Of a DNA stretch of 64,000 nt, positions 16,559 to 28,841 are shown piece after piece (position 1 is the first letter of the stretch; every line of letters begins with the position of its first letter). Origin of the DNA: Muricoccus pecuniae (GTDB lineage Bacteria > Pseudomonadota > Alphaproteobacteria > Acetobacterales > Acetobacteraceae); assembly GCF_014199205.1 (NCBI RefSeq), contig NZ_JACIJD010000001.1:1-64000 (forward strand), in the 5' to 3' direction. Below the pieces are notes generated by a model. It saw only the letters and a list, made by a program, of their open reading frames with translations. It did no database searches and was not told where the DNA came from. The position numbers and the translations under genes are program-made.

Positions 16559-17634
16559 GCCGCGCGGCGGAGGTGCGCTTCGAGCGCGTGTGGAAATGCT
16601 TCGGCGCGGGCGCCGTGGCGGTGCGGGACGTGTCCTTCACCGTGCCGGCGGGAACGCTGTGCACGCTGCTCGGTCCCTCCGGCTGCGGCAAGACGACAAC
16701 GCTGCGCATGATCGCCGGGCTCGAATACCCGAGCGAGGGGCGCGTGCTGATCGGCGGGCGCGACGTCTCGGGCCTGCCGCCTGCCGAGCGCGACGTCTCC
16801 ATGGTGTTCCAGTCCTACGCGCTTTTCCCGCACATGACGGTGCTGGAGAACGTGCTCTACGGCCTGACCGTCTCCCGCAGGCCGAGGCGCGAGGCCGAGG
16901 CCGCGGCGCGCGCGGCGCTGGAGGGCGTCGGGCTCGCGGGCTTCGAGGCGAGGCTTCCTTCCGAGTTGTCGGGCGGCCAGCAGCAGCGCGTGGCGGTGGC
17001 CCGCGCGCTGGTGCTGGAGCCCTCCGTGCTCCTGTTCGACGAGCCCCTCTCGAACCTCGACGCCCGGCTGCGGCGCAGGATGCGGGAGGAGATCCGCGAC
17101 TTGCAGCAGCGGCTCGGCCTCACGGTGGTCTATGTCACCCATGACCAGGCGGAGGCGCTGGCGATCTCGGACAAGGTGATCGTCATGAACCGCGCCGTGA
17201 TCGCGCAGGAAGGCTCCCCGCGGGAGCTGTACGACGCGCCGGTGAGCGAGTTCGTCGCGGGCTTCGTGGGCGAGGCGAATCTCCTCCCCGCCACGCTGCG
17301 CGGGCTGGACGAGCAGCGGGCGGAGGTTCTGCTGGGCGAGGCCCGCGTGGTGCTGCCGCGGCGCGGGCTGGCGGACGGGGCGGTGAGGCTGGCCCTGCGG
17401 CCCGAGGCGATCGCGCTGGTGCCGGCCGGGGAGCCGGGCGCGATGCTGCGCGGCACCGTTTCCAAGGCCGCCTACCTCGGCGGCGTCTTCGAGTACACCG
17501 TGGACACCTCCGCCGGCGAGCTGTTCGTGGTCGCACCGTCGGCCGGGGTCGCCCACCGGGCTGGGGACCAAGTTGGGCTGCGGTTCGGCACCCATGGCAC
17601 CACCCTGCTGCCCGGCGACGGCGCGCTGGCCTGA
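16555..17634 (+). CDS. AfuC/PotA-type ABC transporter ATP-binding protein
   Basis: 359 aa. Walker A is GPSGCGKTT (about residues 38-46), signature LSGGQQQRVAVARAL, and Walker B VLLFDEPLSNLDA with the H-loop YVTHDQ. All are canonical for the MOI/CUT1-type ATPases. A TOBE regulatory domain fills the last ~100 residues. The ATG overlaps the permease stop (ATGA), so the three genes form one translationally coupled unit. A strong hairpin follows the stop. It drives import by the AfuA/AfuB-type partners; the probable substrate is a phosphorylated sugar or similar ester (inference from the partner gene and the Pho-box-like site). Confidence 0.85.
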   Translation: MSRAAEVRFERVWKCFGAGAVAVRDVSFTVPAGTLCTLLGPSGCGKTTTLRMIAGLEYPSEGRVLIGGRDVSGLPPAERDVSMVFQSYALFPHMTVLENVLYGLTVSRRPRREAEAAARAALEGVGLAGFEARLPSELSGGQQQRVAVARALVLEPSVLLFDEPLSNLDARLRRRMREEIRDLQQRLGLTVVYVTHDQAEALAISDKVIVMNRAVIAQEGSPRELYDAPVSEFVAGFVGEANLLPATLRGLDEQRAEVLLGEARVVLPRRGLADGAVRLALRPEAIALVPAGEPGAMLRGTVSKAAYLGGVFEYTVDTSAGELFVVAPSAGVAHRAGDQVGLRFGTHGTTLLPGDGALA

Positions 17635-17643
17635 ACGAGCGGA

Positions 17644-17692
17644 GGGCGGCGGGGATCAGGCCTTCCCGGCCCTGGGCCTGCCCCCGCCGCCC
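17644..17692. terminator. Long bidirectional terminator hairpin
   Basis: The outer stem GGGCGGCGGGG/CCCCGCCGCCC (17644-17654 with 17682-17692) and inner stem CAGGCC/GGCCTG (17657-17662 with 17675-17680) form one long hairpin. It lies between the convergent ABC ATPase gene and the FAD-dependent dehydrogenase gene. Both directions are served. Confidence 0.75.
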
Positions 17693-17701
17693 CTTCGCTG
17701 T

Positions 17702-19117
17702 TCACGCCTGGTTAGGCAGGGGCTTGAGCAGCTTGCCCGGGTTCATGATGCCCAAGGGGTCGAGGGCGTTCTTCACCGCCCACATAAGGGCCAGCGCCTC
17801 GCCGTGCTCCTCGGCGGCGAGGTCGAGCTTGTGCATGCCGATGCCGTGCTCGCCCGAGCAGGTGCCGCCCATGCGGATGGCGCGCTCCCCCGTGCGGCGC
17901 GCGAGGCCATCGGCGCGCGCGCGCTGCTCCGGGTCGGTCGGGTCGAAGATGATGCCGAGATGGAAGTTCCCGTCCCCGACATGCCCGACGAGTGGCGCGA
18001 GCAGCCCGGTGGCGGCCACGTCCGCCTCCGTCTCCAGGATGCACTCCGCCAGCGCCGAGACCGGCACGCAGGCATCCGTGCCCATGACACTCTTGCCCGG
18101 GAGGTAGTGCAGGGTGGCGTAGTAGTTGTCGTGCCGCGCCTTCCAGAGGCGGGAGCGCTCCTCCGGCCGGTTGGCCCAGAGAAAGCCGCTGCCACCCATC
18201 TCCTCGCAGACCGCCCCCACCGCCTCGACCTGCTCGGCCACCGCGGCGGGGCCGCCCTGGAACTCGAGGAAGAGCGTAGGTAGCTCCGCCATCTCGTCCA
18301 GCTTCGAGTAGCGGATGCACATGCGCATCTGCAGCGCGTTGACAAACTCGATGCGCGCGACGGGAATGCCGGCCTGCAGCACGGCGACGGTGGCGCCGAG
18401 CGCCGCCCGGATGTCGGGGAACTGGCACACGGCCGCCGAGACGGCCTCGGGCAGGCCCTGCAGGCGGAGCTGCACCTCGGTGATGAGGCCGAGCGTTCCT
18501 TCCGAGCCGACATAGAGGCGCGTGAGGTCCAGCCCCGTGGAGGATTTCCGCGCGCGCGACCCCGTGCGGACGATGCGGCCGTCCGGCGTCACCACCGTCA
18601 GGCCGAGCACGTTCTCGCGCATCGTGCCGTAGCGCACGGCGGCGGTGCCGGAGGCGCGGGTGGCCGCCATGCCGCCGATGGAGGCGTCCGCGCCCGGGTC
18701 GATCGGGAAGAACATCCCGTGGGAGCGCAGCTCGGCATTCAGCCGCCGCCGCGTCACGCCCGCCTGCACGCGGCAGTCCAGCGCCTCCGGCGAGACCCCC
18801 AGCACGCGGTCCATGCGGGTGAGGTCGACGCAGAGCCCCCCGCGCAGCGCGGTGACATGCCCCTCCAGCGAGGTGCCCGTGCCGAAGGGGACGATCGGCA
18901 CGCGCTGCGCGTGGCAGAGGCGGGCGATGGCGGCCACCTCCTCGTTGCTCCCGGGGAAGGCGACGGCGTCGGGCGGGAAGAGGTCCGGCACGCCCTCTCC
19001 GCGCCCGTGCTGTTCCCGCACGGCCTGGCCGGTGGAGAGGCGCTCGCCCAGCAGGTCGCGCAGCGCGGGGAGGATCGGCTCGATGGTGCCCAGGGCGGGC
19101 GGCAGCGCGTCAGGCAT
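17702..19117 (-). CDS. FAD-linked D-2-hydroxyacid dehydrogenase (D-lactate dehydrogenase/GlcD-like)
   Basis: 471 aa, single-chain VAO/PCMH-type flavoprotein. The FAD-binding loop VPFGTGTSLEGH (about residue 75) and DPGADASIGGMAATRASG (about 140) are typical. The C-terminal FAD-oxidase_C domain ends with CSGEHGIGMHK and NPGKLLKP, as in D-lactate dehydrogenase (cytochrome-type, LDHD) and the GlcD subunit of glycolate oxidase. No adjacent glcE or glcF exists, which favours a stand-alone D-lactate or D-2-hydroxyacid dehydrogenase that passes electrons to the respiratory chain. It is a monocistronic minus-strand gene, divergent from the glycine riboswitch. Confidence 0.85.
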   Translation of the reverse strand: MPDALPPALGTIEPILPALRDLLGERLSTGQAVREQHGRGEGVPDLFPPDAVAFPGSNEEVAAIARLCHAQRVPIVPFGTGTSLEGHVTALRGGLCVDLTRMDRVLGVSPEALDCRVQAGVTRRRLNAELRSHGMFFPIDPGADASIGGMAATRASGTAAVRYGTMRENVLGLTVVTPDGRIVRTGSRARKSSTGLDLTRLYVGSEGTLGLITEVQLRLQGLPEAVSAAVCQFPDIRAALGATVAVLQAGIPVARIEFVNALQMRMCIRYSKLDEMAELPTLFLEFQGGPAAVAEQVEAVGAVCEEMGGSGFLWANRPEERSRLWKARHDNYYATLHYLPGKSVMGTDACVPVSALAECILETEADVAATGLLAPLVGHVGDGNFHLGIIFDPTDPEQRARADGLARRTGERAIRMGGTCSGEHGIGMHKLDLAAEEHGEALALMWAVKNALDPLGIMNPGKLLKPLPNQA

Positions 19118-19480
19118 GCTGCGCCGCCTCCATCAATCCCCCGGACACGCGGCGACCGGCGCTGCGGAGGCTGGGGCGGCACGTGATGGCCCTGGCCGGG
19201 AAGGGCCGGCTATCGCTGCCGGGTTGATGGCGCATGAGCGTTTCCCCGTTCGATGTTGCTTGCGGGTGCGCGGGCGTGGAGCCGCCTCCCCAGCCTGAAT
19301 AGCACCACCACGCCCGCTGACACTGCTCCCCCGGACATCACGGCGACCTCGGTGAGCGCGGGATCTCGCATGGACGGCGGGCGAGGTGGCGGGAAAGCCC
19401 TTCCGCCCGCTCCCTGCCGGCCGTGCGGTGATGGTTGCATCGGGCCGCCGGTTCGGGCACCACTGGCCCACCCGCTGATC
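19118..19480. other. Intergenic region upstream of the glycine riboswitch
   Basis: About 360 bp between the FAD dehydrogenase start and the riboswitch. It must hold the divergent promoters of the dehydrogenase gene and the gcv operon, but I cannot point to convincing -35/-10 boxes. A 76-codon minus-strand frame (19440-19210) contains a short hydrophobic stretch, VMSGGAVSAGVVVLF, and could encode a tiny membrane protein, but no homology or ribosome-binding site supports it. Confidence 0.45.
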
Positions 19481-19684
19481 CCGCGCGGGAGAGAGGGGCT
19501 GCCCTGGCCGCCCCCGCCGAAGGCGCAACCGGCCCCCGGAAACGCTCAGGCAGAAGGACCGCGCGGAGAAGGGGCCTCTGGAAAGCCCGTGTTCCGGCCG
19601 ATCCGTCGGTGGGAGCATGGCACCGACGGAGTAAGGACGGCCCCGGCCATCCGAATCTCTCAGGTCACGGGACAGAGGGGGGCC
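19481..19684 (+). ncRNA. Tandem glycine riboswitch
   Basis: Two aptamers in series. Aptamer 1 (19481-19566) is closed by CCGCGC/GCGCGG and contains GGGAGAG, the conserved CCGAAGGCGCAACC core and AACGCTCAGGCAGAAGGACC. Aptamer 2 (19571-19684) is closed by CCTCTG/CAGAGG and holds GGAGTAAGGACGG and the very characteristic AATCTCTCAGGTCACGGGAC. This is the cooperative two-aptamer form known to switch gcv operons on when glycine is present. A 6-bp hairpin GGCCGC/GCGGCC (19697-19712) follows immediately before the gcvT ribosome-binding site and is a candidate expression platform, which would mean translational control. Conserved bases of both aptamers are present. Confidence 0.93.
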
Positions 19685-19696
19685 ACGACCTGAACC

Positions 19697-19712
19697 GGCC
19701 GCCGTCGCGGCC
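19697..19712 (+). promoter_or_regulatory. Hairpin between glycine riboswitch and gcvT ribosome-binding site
   Basis: A perfect GGCCGC/GCGGCC stem with a CGTC loop ends 3 nt before the GGGGGA ribosome-binding sequence of gcvT (19715-19720). It could form the switching element that hides or exposes the ribosome-binding site. No U-run follows, so a transcription-terminator role is less likely. Confidence 0.4.
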
Positions 19713-19723
19713 CTGGGGGATGC

Positions 19724-20848
19724 GTGGCCGATACCGAGACGCTTCTTGAAACGCCGCTGGCCGGGCTGCACCGCGAGCTGGGCGGGCGCATGGTGGGCTT
19801 CGCGGGCTATGCGATGCCGGTCCAGTACCCCGCCGGCATCATGGCCGAGCACCTGGCCTGCCGCAGCGGCGCCGCCCTCTTCGACGTCTCGCATATGGGC
19901 CAGGCGGAGCTGCGCGGGGACGGCGCCGCGGCCGCGCTGGAGCGCGTGACCCCCGCCGAGGTCCAGGCCCTCCGCCCGGGCCGCCAGCGCTACGCCCTGC
20001 TGCTGAACGAGGCCGGCGGCATCATCGACGACTTCATGGTCGCCAATCTCGGCGACCGGCTGTTCCTCGTGCTCAACGCCTCCCGCAAGGCGGTGGACGT
20101 GGAGGCGATCGGCGCCGCCCTGCCTCCCGGCGTCACCATCGTGCCCCGGCCGGACCGCGCTCTGCTGGCCCTGCAGGGGCCCGGGGCGGAGGCGATCCTC
20201 GCCCCGCTCGCCGAGGGGAGTGTCGCCGCCATGCCCTTCATGGGCGTGCTGGAGAGCCCCGTGGCGGGAGTTCCCGCGCTGATCACCCGCTCCGGCTACA
20301 CCGGGGAGGACGGCTTCGAGATCGGTGTCCCCGCCGAGGGCGCCGAAGCCGTGGCCCGCGCCCTGCTGGCCCGCGGCGCCGCCCCTGCCGGGCTGGGCGC
20401 GCGGGACAGCCTGCGGCTGGAGGCCGGGCTCCCCCTCTACGGCCAGGACATCGACGAGACGACCTCCCCGGTCGAGGCCGCGCTCACCTTCAGCCTGGGC
20501 AAGCGCCGCCGGATCGCCTGGGACTTCCCCGGCGCCGAGCGCGTGCGGGAGGAACTGGACAACGGCCCCAAGCGGCTCCGCGTCGGCATCCTGCCGGATG
20601 GCCGCCAGCCCGCCCGGGCGCATACGGAGATCGCCATCGCCGGCCTGCCCGTGGGCGAGGTGACCTCGGGCGGCTTCGGCCCCTCCCTCGGGGCGCCGGT
20701 CGCCATGGGCCTCGTCGCCCGCGCCCATGCGGCGGATGGCACGGCTCTCCAACTGATGGTGCGCGGCCGGGCCATCCCCGCCCGCACCGCCCCCACCCCT
20801 TTCCTTCCCCACCGCTACAAGCGCGCCGCAGGAATCATCGCAGCATGA
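19724..20848 (+). CDS. gcvT: Aminomethyltransferase, glycine cleavage system T protein
   Basis: 374 aa, starting with GTG after a GGGGGA ribosome-binding sequence; an ATG four bases upstream is out of frame and stops at once. T protein takes the aminomethyl group from H-protein lipoamide and, with tetrahydrofolate, releases ammonia and forms 5,10-methylene-THF. Motifs seen: MVGFAGYAMPVQY at the N-terminus, FDVSHMGQ, and the RSGYTGEDGFEI stretch. It is the first gene after the glycine riboswitch and overlaps gcvH by 4 bp (ATGA). Confidence 0.95.
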   Translation: MADTETLLETPLAGLHRELGGRMVGFAGYAMPVQYPAGIMAEHLACRSGAALFDVSHMGQAELRGDGAAAALERVTPAEVQALRPGRQRYALLLNEAGGIIDDFMVANLGDRLFLVLNASRKAVDVEAIGAALPPGVTIVPRPDRALLALQGPGAEAILAPLAEGSVAAMPFMGVLESPVAGVPALITRSGYTGEDGFEIGVPAEGAEAVARALLARGAAPAGLGARDSLRLEAGLPLYGQDIDETTSPVEAALTFSLGKRRRIAWDFPGAERVREELDNGPKRLRVGILPDGRQPARAHTEIAIAGLPVGEVTSGGFGPSLGAPVAMGLVARAHAADGTALQLMVRGRAIPARTAPTPFLPHRYKRAAGIIAA

Positions 20849-21218
20849 GCCAGACCCGTTTCGCCAAGAGCCATGAATGGGTCCGACTGGACGGCGACGT
20901 GGCGACCATCGGCATCTCCGACCACGCGCAGAGCGCGTTGGGCGACGTGGTCTTCGTCGAGCTTCCCGATCCCGGCCGCGAGGTCGAGGCCGGGGAGGCG
21001 GTGGCCGTGGTGGAGAGCGTGAAGGCCGCCTCCGACGTCTACGCCCCCATCGCCGGCACCGTCGCCGCCGCCAATGCGGCGCTGGTGGACAACCCCGCCC
21101 TTGTGAACAGCGATGCCATGGGGGAGGGCTGGTTCTTCACCATCACGCCCCGGGACAAGGCGGACATCGAGGCGCTGATGGACGCCGACGCCTACGAGAA
21201 GCACGTGGAGTCCGAAGG

Positions 21219-21222
<4 letters not shown>
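20845..21222 (+). CDS. gcvH: Glycine cleavage system H protein
   Basis: 125 aa, the usual size. The lipoyl-accepting lysine is K60 in [10 protein letters not shown], in the biotinyl/lipoyl hammerhead fold. It shuttles the methylamine group from P protein to T protein and reducing equivalents to L protein (not in the window). The ATG overlaps the gcvT stop (ATGA), and the TGA overlaps the GTG of gcvP (GTGA). Confidence 0.96.
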
Positions 21223-24118
<2,896 letters not shown>

Positions 24119-24122
<4 letters not shown>

Positions 24123-24700
24123 GCGGCACGCCGCCCCTGTGGGAGGTCCTCTCCTCCCGCACCGCGCTGCGCGACCGCTGGATCAACGTCACCGCCGATG
24201 CGGTGCGGGATTCCAAGGGCAACGTGCTCGATCCCTTCTATACCCTGTCCTATCCGGACTGGGTGCATGTGGTCGCGATCACGCCGGCGGACGAGCTGGT
24301 CCTCGTGCGCCAGTACCGCCACGGCGCCCAGGCCTGGACGCTGGAGCTGCCGGCGGGCGCGGTGGACGCGGCCGATGCCGACCCCGCCGTCGCCGCCGCG
24401 CGGGAGCTGCGGGAGGAGACCGGCCACACCGCGCCGGAATTCCGGTACCTCGGCTCCCTCAGCCCGAACACCGCCACGCACCGCAACCGCGCCCACACCG
24501 TGCTGGCCCTCAACGCCACCCTCACCCATCCCACCGCGCATGAGGTGGGGGAGGACATCACGGTGGAGTTGTGGCCCCTCTCGCGCGTGGTGGACGCGAT
24601 GGGCCACGGGCTGCTGCCCCAGGCCATGCACACGGCCTCGCTGCTGCTGGCGCTGAAGGCGGCGGGGCGGATCAGCTTCGCGTTGAAGGAGGTGCCATGA
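24119..24700 (+). CDS. Nudix hydrolase (ADP-ribose pyrophosphatase-like)
   Basis: 193 aa from a GTG that overlaps the gcvP TGA. The Nudix helix reads [13 protein letters not shown] with the key REL-x-EE-x-G residues. The upstream part of the box has a Gly-x5-Asp instead of Gly-x5-Glu and one extra residue, a small departure from the strict consensus. The [19 protein letters not shown] stretch before it is typical of ADP-sugar pyrophosphatases. Its link with glycine cleavage is unknown; co-transcription is likely from the overlap. The next gene also overlaps by 4 bp. Confidence 0.85.
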
Positions 24701-25146
24701 CGGATTTCCGCATCGTCCCGCTGGCGGAGCGCCACCGCGAGGACTGGAACCGGCTCTATGCCGGCTATGCCGAGTTCTACGGCGTCGCGCAGACGCCGGA
24801 GATGCGGGACCGCGTCTGGTCCTGGCTGCACGACCCCGCCCATGAGACGAACGGCCTCGTGGCCGAGGATGCGGAGGGGCGCGCGGTAGGCCTCGCCCAT
24901 TACCGCGCCTTCGCCCGCCCGCTCTCGGCGACCACGGGCGGCTATCTGGACGACCTCTTCGTGGATCCCCAGATGAGGGGAAGGCGCGTGGCCGACGCGC
25001 TGATCGAGGCCCTTGCCGAGGAAGGCCGCCGTCGCGGCTGGAGCGTCATCCGTTGGATCACCGCAGAGAGCAACAGCCGCGCCCGCGCGGTCTACGACCG
25101 CGTGGCGAAGCTGACGCCCTGGCGGACCTACGACATCCCCCTCTAG
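24697..25146 (+). CDS. GNAT-family N-acetyltransferase
   Basis: 149 aa. The acetyl-CoA-binding motif A is visible as LFVDPQMRGRRVADALI (R-x-x-G/R-x-A pattern), followed by motif B around WITAESNSRARAVYDRV. The ATG overlaps the nudix stop (ATGA). Substrate unknown; members of this group acetylate amines of small molecules, antibiotics or proteins. It sits in a chain of tightly overlapping genes behind gcvP, so it may be under glycine-riboswitch control. Confidence 0.85.
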   Translation: MTDFRIVPLAERHREDWNRLYAGYAEFYGVAQTPEMRDRVWSWLHDPAHETNGLVAEDAEGRAVGLAHYRAFARPLSATTGGYLDDLFVDPQMRGRRVADALIEALAEEGRRRGWSVIRWITAESNSRARAVYDRVAKLTPWRTYDIPL

Positions 25147-26093
25147 CGCGCCGGGCGCTGCTCGCGGCGCCCGCCCTGCTGCCCTTCCTCGCCGCCCCGG
25201 GCTGTGCCGCTGCCCCCTCGGCCACCACCAGGCCGATGGAGGCCCGCATCACCGAATCCCGCCTCACGCTGCGCGATCCCGCCCGCGCCCGCGACATCCC
25301 CGTGCTGATCCGCGAGCCCGCCGGCACGGGTCCGGCGCCGGCCGTCATCGTCTCCCACGGCCTCGGCGGCTCGCGCGAGGGGCTGGCCTATCTCGGCCGC
25401 GCCCTGGCGGGGGCCGGCTACCTCGCGATCCATCTCCAGCACATCGGCTCCGACGACAGCCTCTGGCGCGGCGGCGGGGACCGGATGGTGGGGCTGGCCG
25501 CGGGGGCGCTGAACGTGCAGGCCGCGCTGGACCGGCTGCTGGACGTGAAGTTCGCCCTGGGCAACCTCCCCTCCCGCACCGATCCCGCGCGGCTGGCCAT
25601 CGCCGGCCACTCCTTCGGCGCCTGGACGGTGCAGCACATGCTGGGCGAGCGCCTGCCGGGCGGGGACCGCGGCCTCGGCCTGCCCGATCCCCGGCTGAAG
25701 GCGGGGGTCGCCCTCTCGCCCATCCCGGCGATCGGCCTGCCGCCGCGCCTGGCCTATGGCGGCTATGCCGTGCCCATCCTCCACGTCACCGGCACGGAGG
25801 ATCACGGCTTCATCGAGGGCATCCGCGCCCCCGCCCGCCGCGTGCCCTTCGAGCAGTCCACCAATCCCGGCGCCCTGGCCGTGCTGGAGGGCGCCATGCA
25901 CGCCTCCTTCGCCGACGAGGCGGAGGCGGGGGGGCGCTACGCCGATCCCACCTACCACGCCCGCGCCGCCGCCCTCTCCGTCACCTTCCTCGACGCCGTG
26001 CTGCGGGGGGACGCCTCGGCCCGCGCCGCGCTGCGCGGGGGGGCGGAAGGGCTGGTCGGGCCGGGGGACGTGTTCGTCGAGCGGGGGCTCTGA
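25119..26093 (+). CDS. Alpha/beta hydrolase with lipoprotein-like signal; start codon uncertain
   Basis: Alpha/beta-hydrolase fold similar to dienelactone-hydrolase or PAF-acetylhydrolase-like proteins: SHGLGGSREGLAYLGRAL, nucleophile elbow GHSFGAW, and a His in GAMHASFAD. Immediately after the GNAT stop codon the frame reads RRALLAAPALLPFLAAPGC, a plausible signal peptide with a lipobox-like Cys. No ATG, GTG or close TTG precedes it: the in-frame options are CTG at 25119, TTG at 25053 (adding an implausible charged leader) and ATG at 25236 (losing the signal). I show the CTG start only as a compromise. Natural substrate unknown. Confidence 0.7.
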   Translation: MADLRHPPLARRALLAAPALLPFLAAPGCAAAPSATTRPMEARITESRLTLRDPARARDIPVLIREPAGTGPAPAVIVSHGLGGSREGLAYLGRALAGAGYLAIHLQHIGSDDSLWRGGGDRMVGLAAGALNVQAALDRLLDVKFALGNLPSRTDPARLAIAGHSFGAWTVQHMLGERLPGGDRGLGLPDPRLKAGVALSPIPAIGLPPRLAYGGYAVPILHVTGTEDHGFIEGIRAPARRVPFEQSTNPGALAVLEGAMHASFADEAEAGGRYADPTYHARAAALSVTFLDAVLRGDASARAALRGGAEGLVGPGDVFVERGL

Positions 26094-26145
26094 CCCCTTC
26101 CACCCGCCCCTTTCCCCGGCGATCCTCGCGGGAGGAGGAACGCCC

Positions 26146-26904
26146 ATGCCCCGCTACGACCTGGAAGGCCGCGCCGCGCTCGTCACCGGCGCGGCGTCCG
26201 GCATCGGCCTCGCCACCGCGCGGGAGCTGGCCTCGAATGGCTGCGCCGTCGCGCTGAACTTCCTGCCCGGCGATCCCCGCGGTGCCGAGGCCGCCGCTTC
26301 CCTGCGCGCCACCGGCGCCCGCATCGTCGAGGCCCCCGGCGCCATCGGCGGGGGAGGGGAGGCGGCGATGGTGGAGGCGGCCGTCGCGGGTCTCGGCCGG
26401 CTGGACCTGCTGGTGAACAATGCCGGCACGCCCGGCGCCACCCGCAGCATCCCAGGCCGCGCGCTGGAGGAGATTACCGACGATCTCTGGGACGCGGTGC
26501 TGGACACGAATCTCGTCGGCCTGTTCCGCACCACCCGCGCCGCCGTCCCCGCGCTGCGGGTTTCGCGCGGGGCGGTGGTGAACATCGCCTCCGTCGCCGG
26601 GCTCTCCGGGCGCGGCTCCTCCATGGCCTATGCCGCGAGCAAGGCGGGGGTGGTGGCGCTGACGAAGCACCTCGCTCGCGGACTCGGCCCGGAGGTCCGG
26701 GTGAACGCCGTGGCCCCGGGGGCGGTGGACAGCACCTGGGGGATCGAGTGGACCGAGGCGCAGCGGGCGCAGTCGATCGAGAACTGCCCCATGGGCCGCC
26801 GCTGCTTGCCCGAGGACATCGCGGAGGCCATCCTGTTCCTCGGCTGCGCGGGCGCGATGATCACGGGGCAGACGCTGGTGGTGGATGGGGGGCTGATCCT
26901 GTAG
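26146..26904 (+). CDS. SDR-family oxidoreductase
   Basis: 252 aa from the ATG at 26146, 4 nt after a GGAGGAGGAA ribosome-binding sequence; the open frame extends upstream but overlaps the hydrolase gene. Classical SDR residues: TGAASGIG (residues 15-22), LLVNNAGTPG, catalytic Ser in NIASVAG, YAASK, and the terminal VVDGG. FabG-like in size, but with no fatty-acid context; probably a dehydrogenase of a small alcohol or ketone. It ends directly at the start of rnhB with zero spacing. Confidence 0.85.
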   Translation: MPRYDLEGRAALVTGAASGIGLATARELASNGCAVALNFLPGDPRGAEAAASLRATGARIVEAPGAIGGGGEAAMVEAAVAGLGRLDLLVNNAGTPGATRSIPGRALEEITDDLWDAVLDTNLVGLFRTTRAAVPALRVSRGAVVNIASVAGLSGRGSSMAYAASKAGVVALTKHLARGLGPEVRVNAVAPGAVDSTWGIEWTEAQRAQSIENCPMGRRCLPEDIAEAILFLGCAGAMITGQTLVVDGGLIL

Positions 26905-28775
<1,871 letters not shown>

Positions 28776-28841
28776 CCCGGGCGGGGCTCCAACCGACCTC
28801 GCCGGACCGGCGTTGCTGCTCCACCCAGTGGAGCTCCCCCC

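Noticed and set aside
13321-17634. Reading the operon as a Fe(III) FbpABC importer
   Set aside because: The binding protein lacks visible FbpA tandem tyrosines and resembles AfuA; the upstream site is Pho-like, not Fur-like. Still possible, but less likely.
19210-19440. 76-codon minus-strand frame with a short hydrophobic segment
   Set aside because: No ribosome-binding site, no homology, atypical Pro/Arg-rich ends; lies in the presumed promoter region of the gcv operon.
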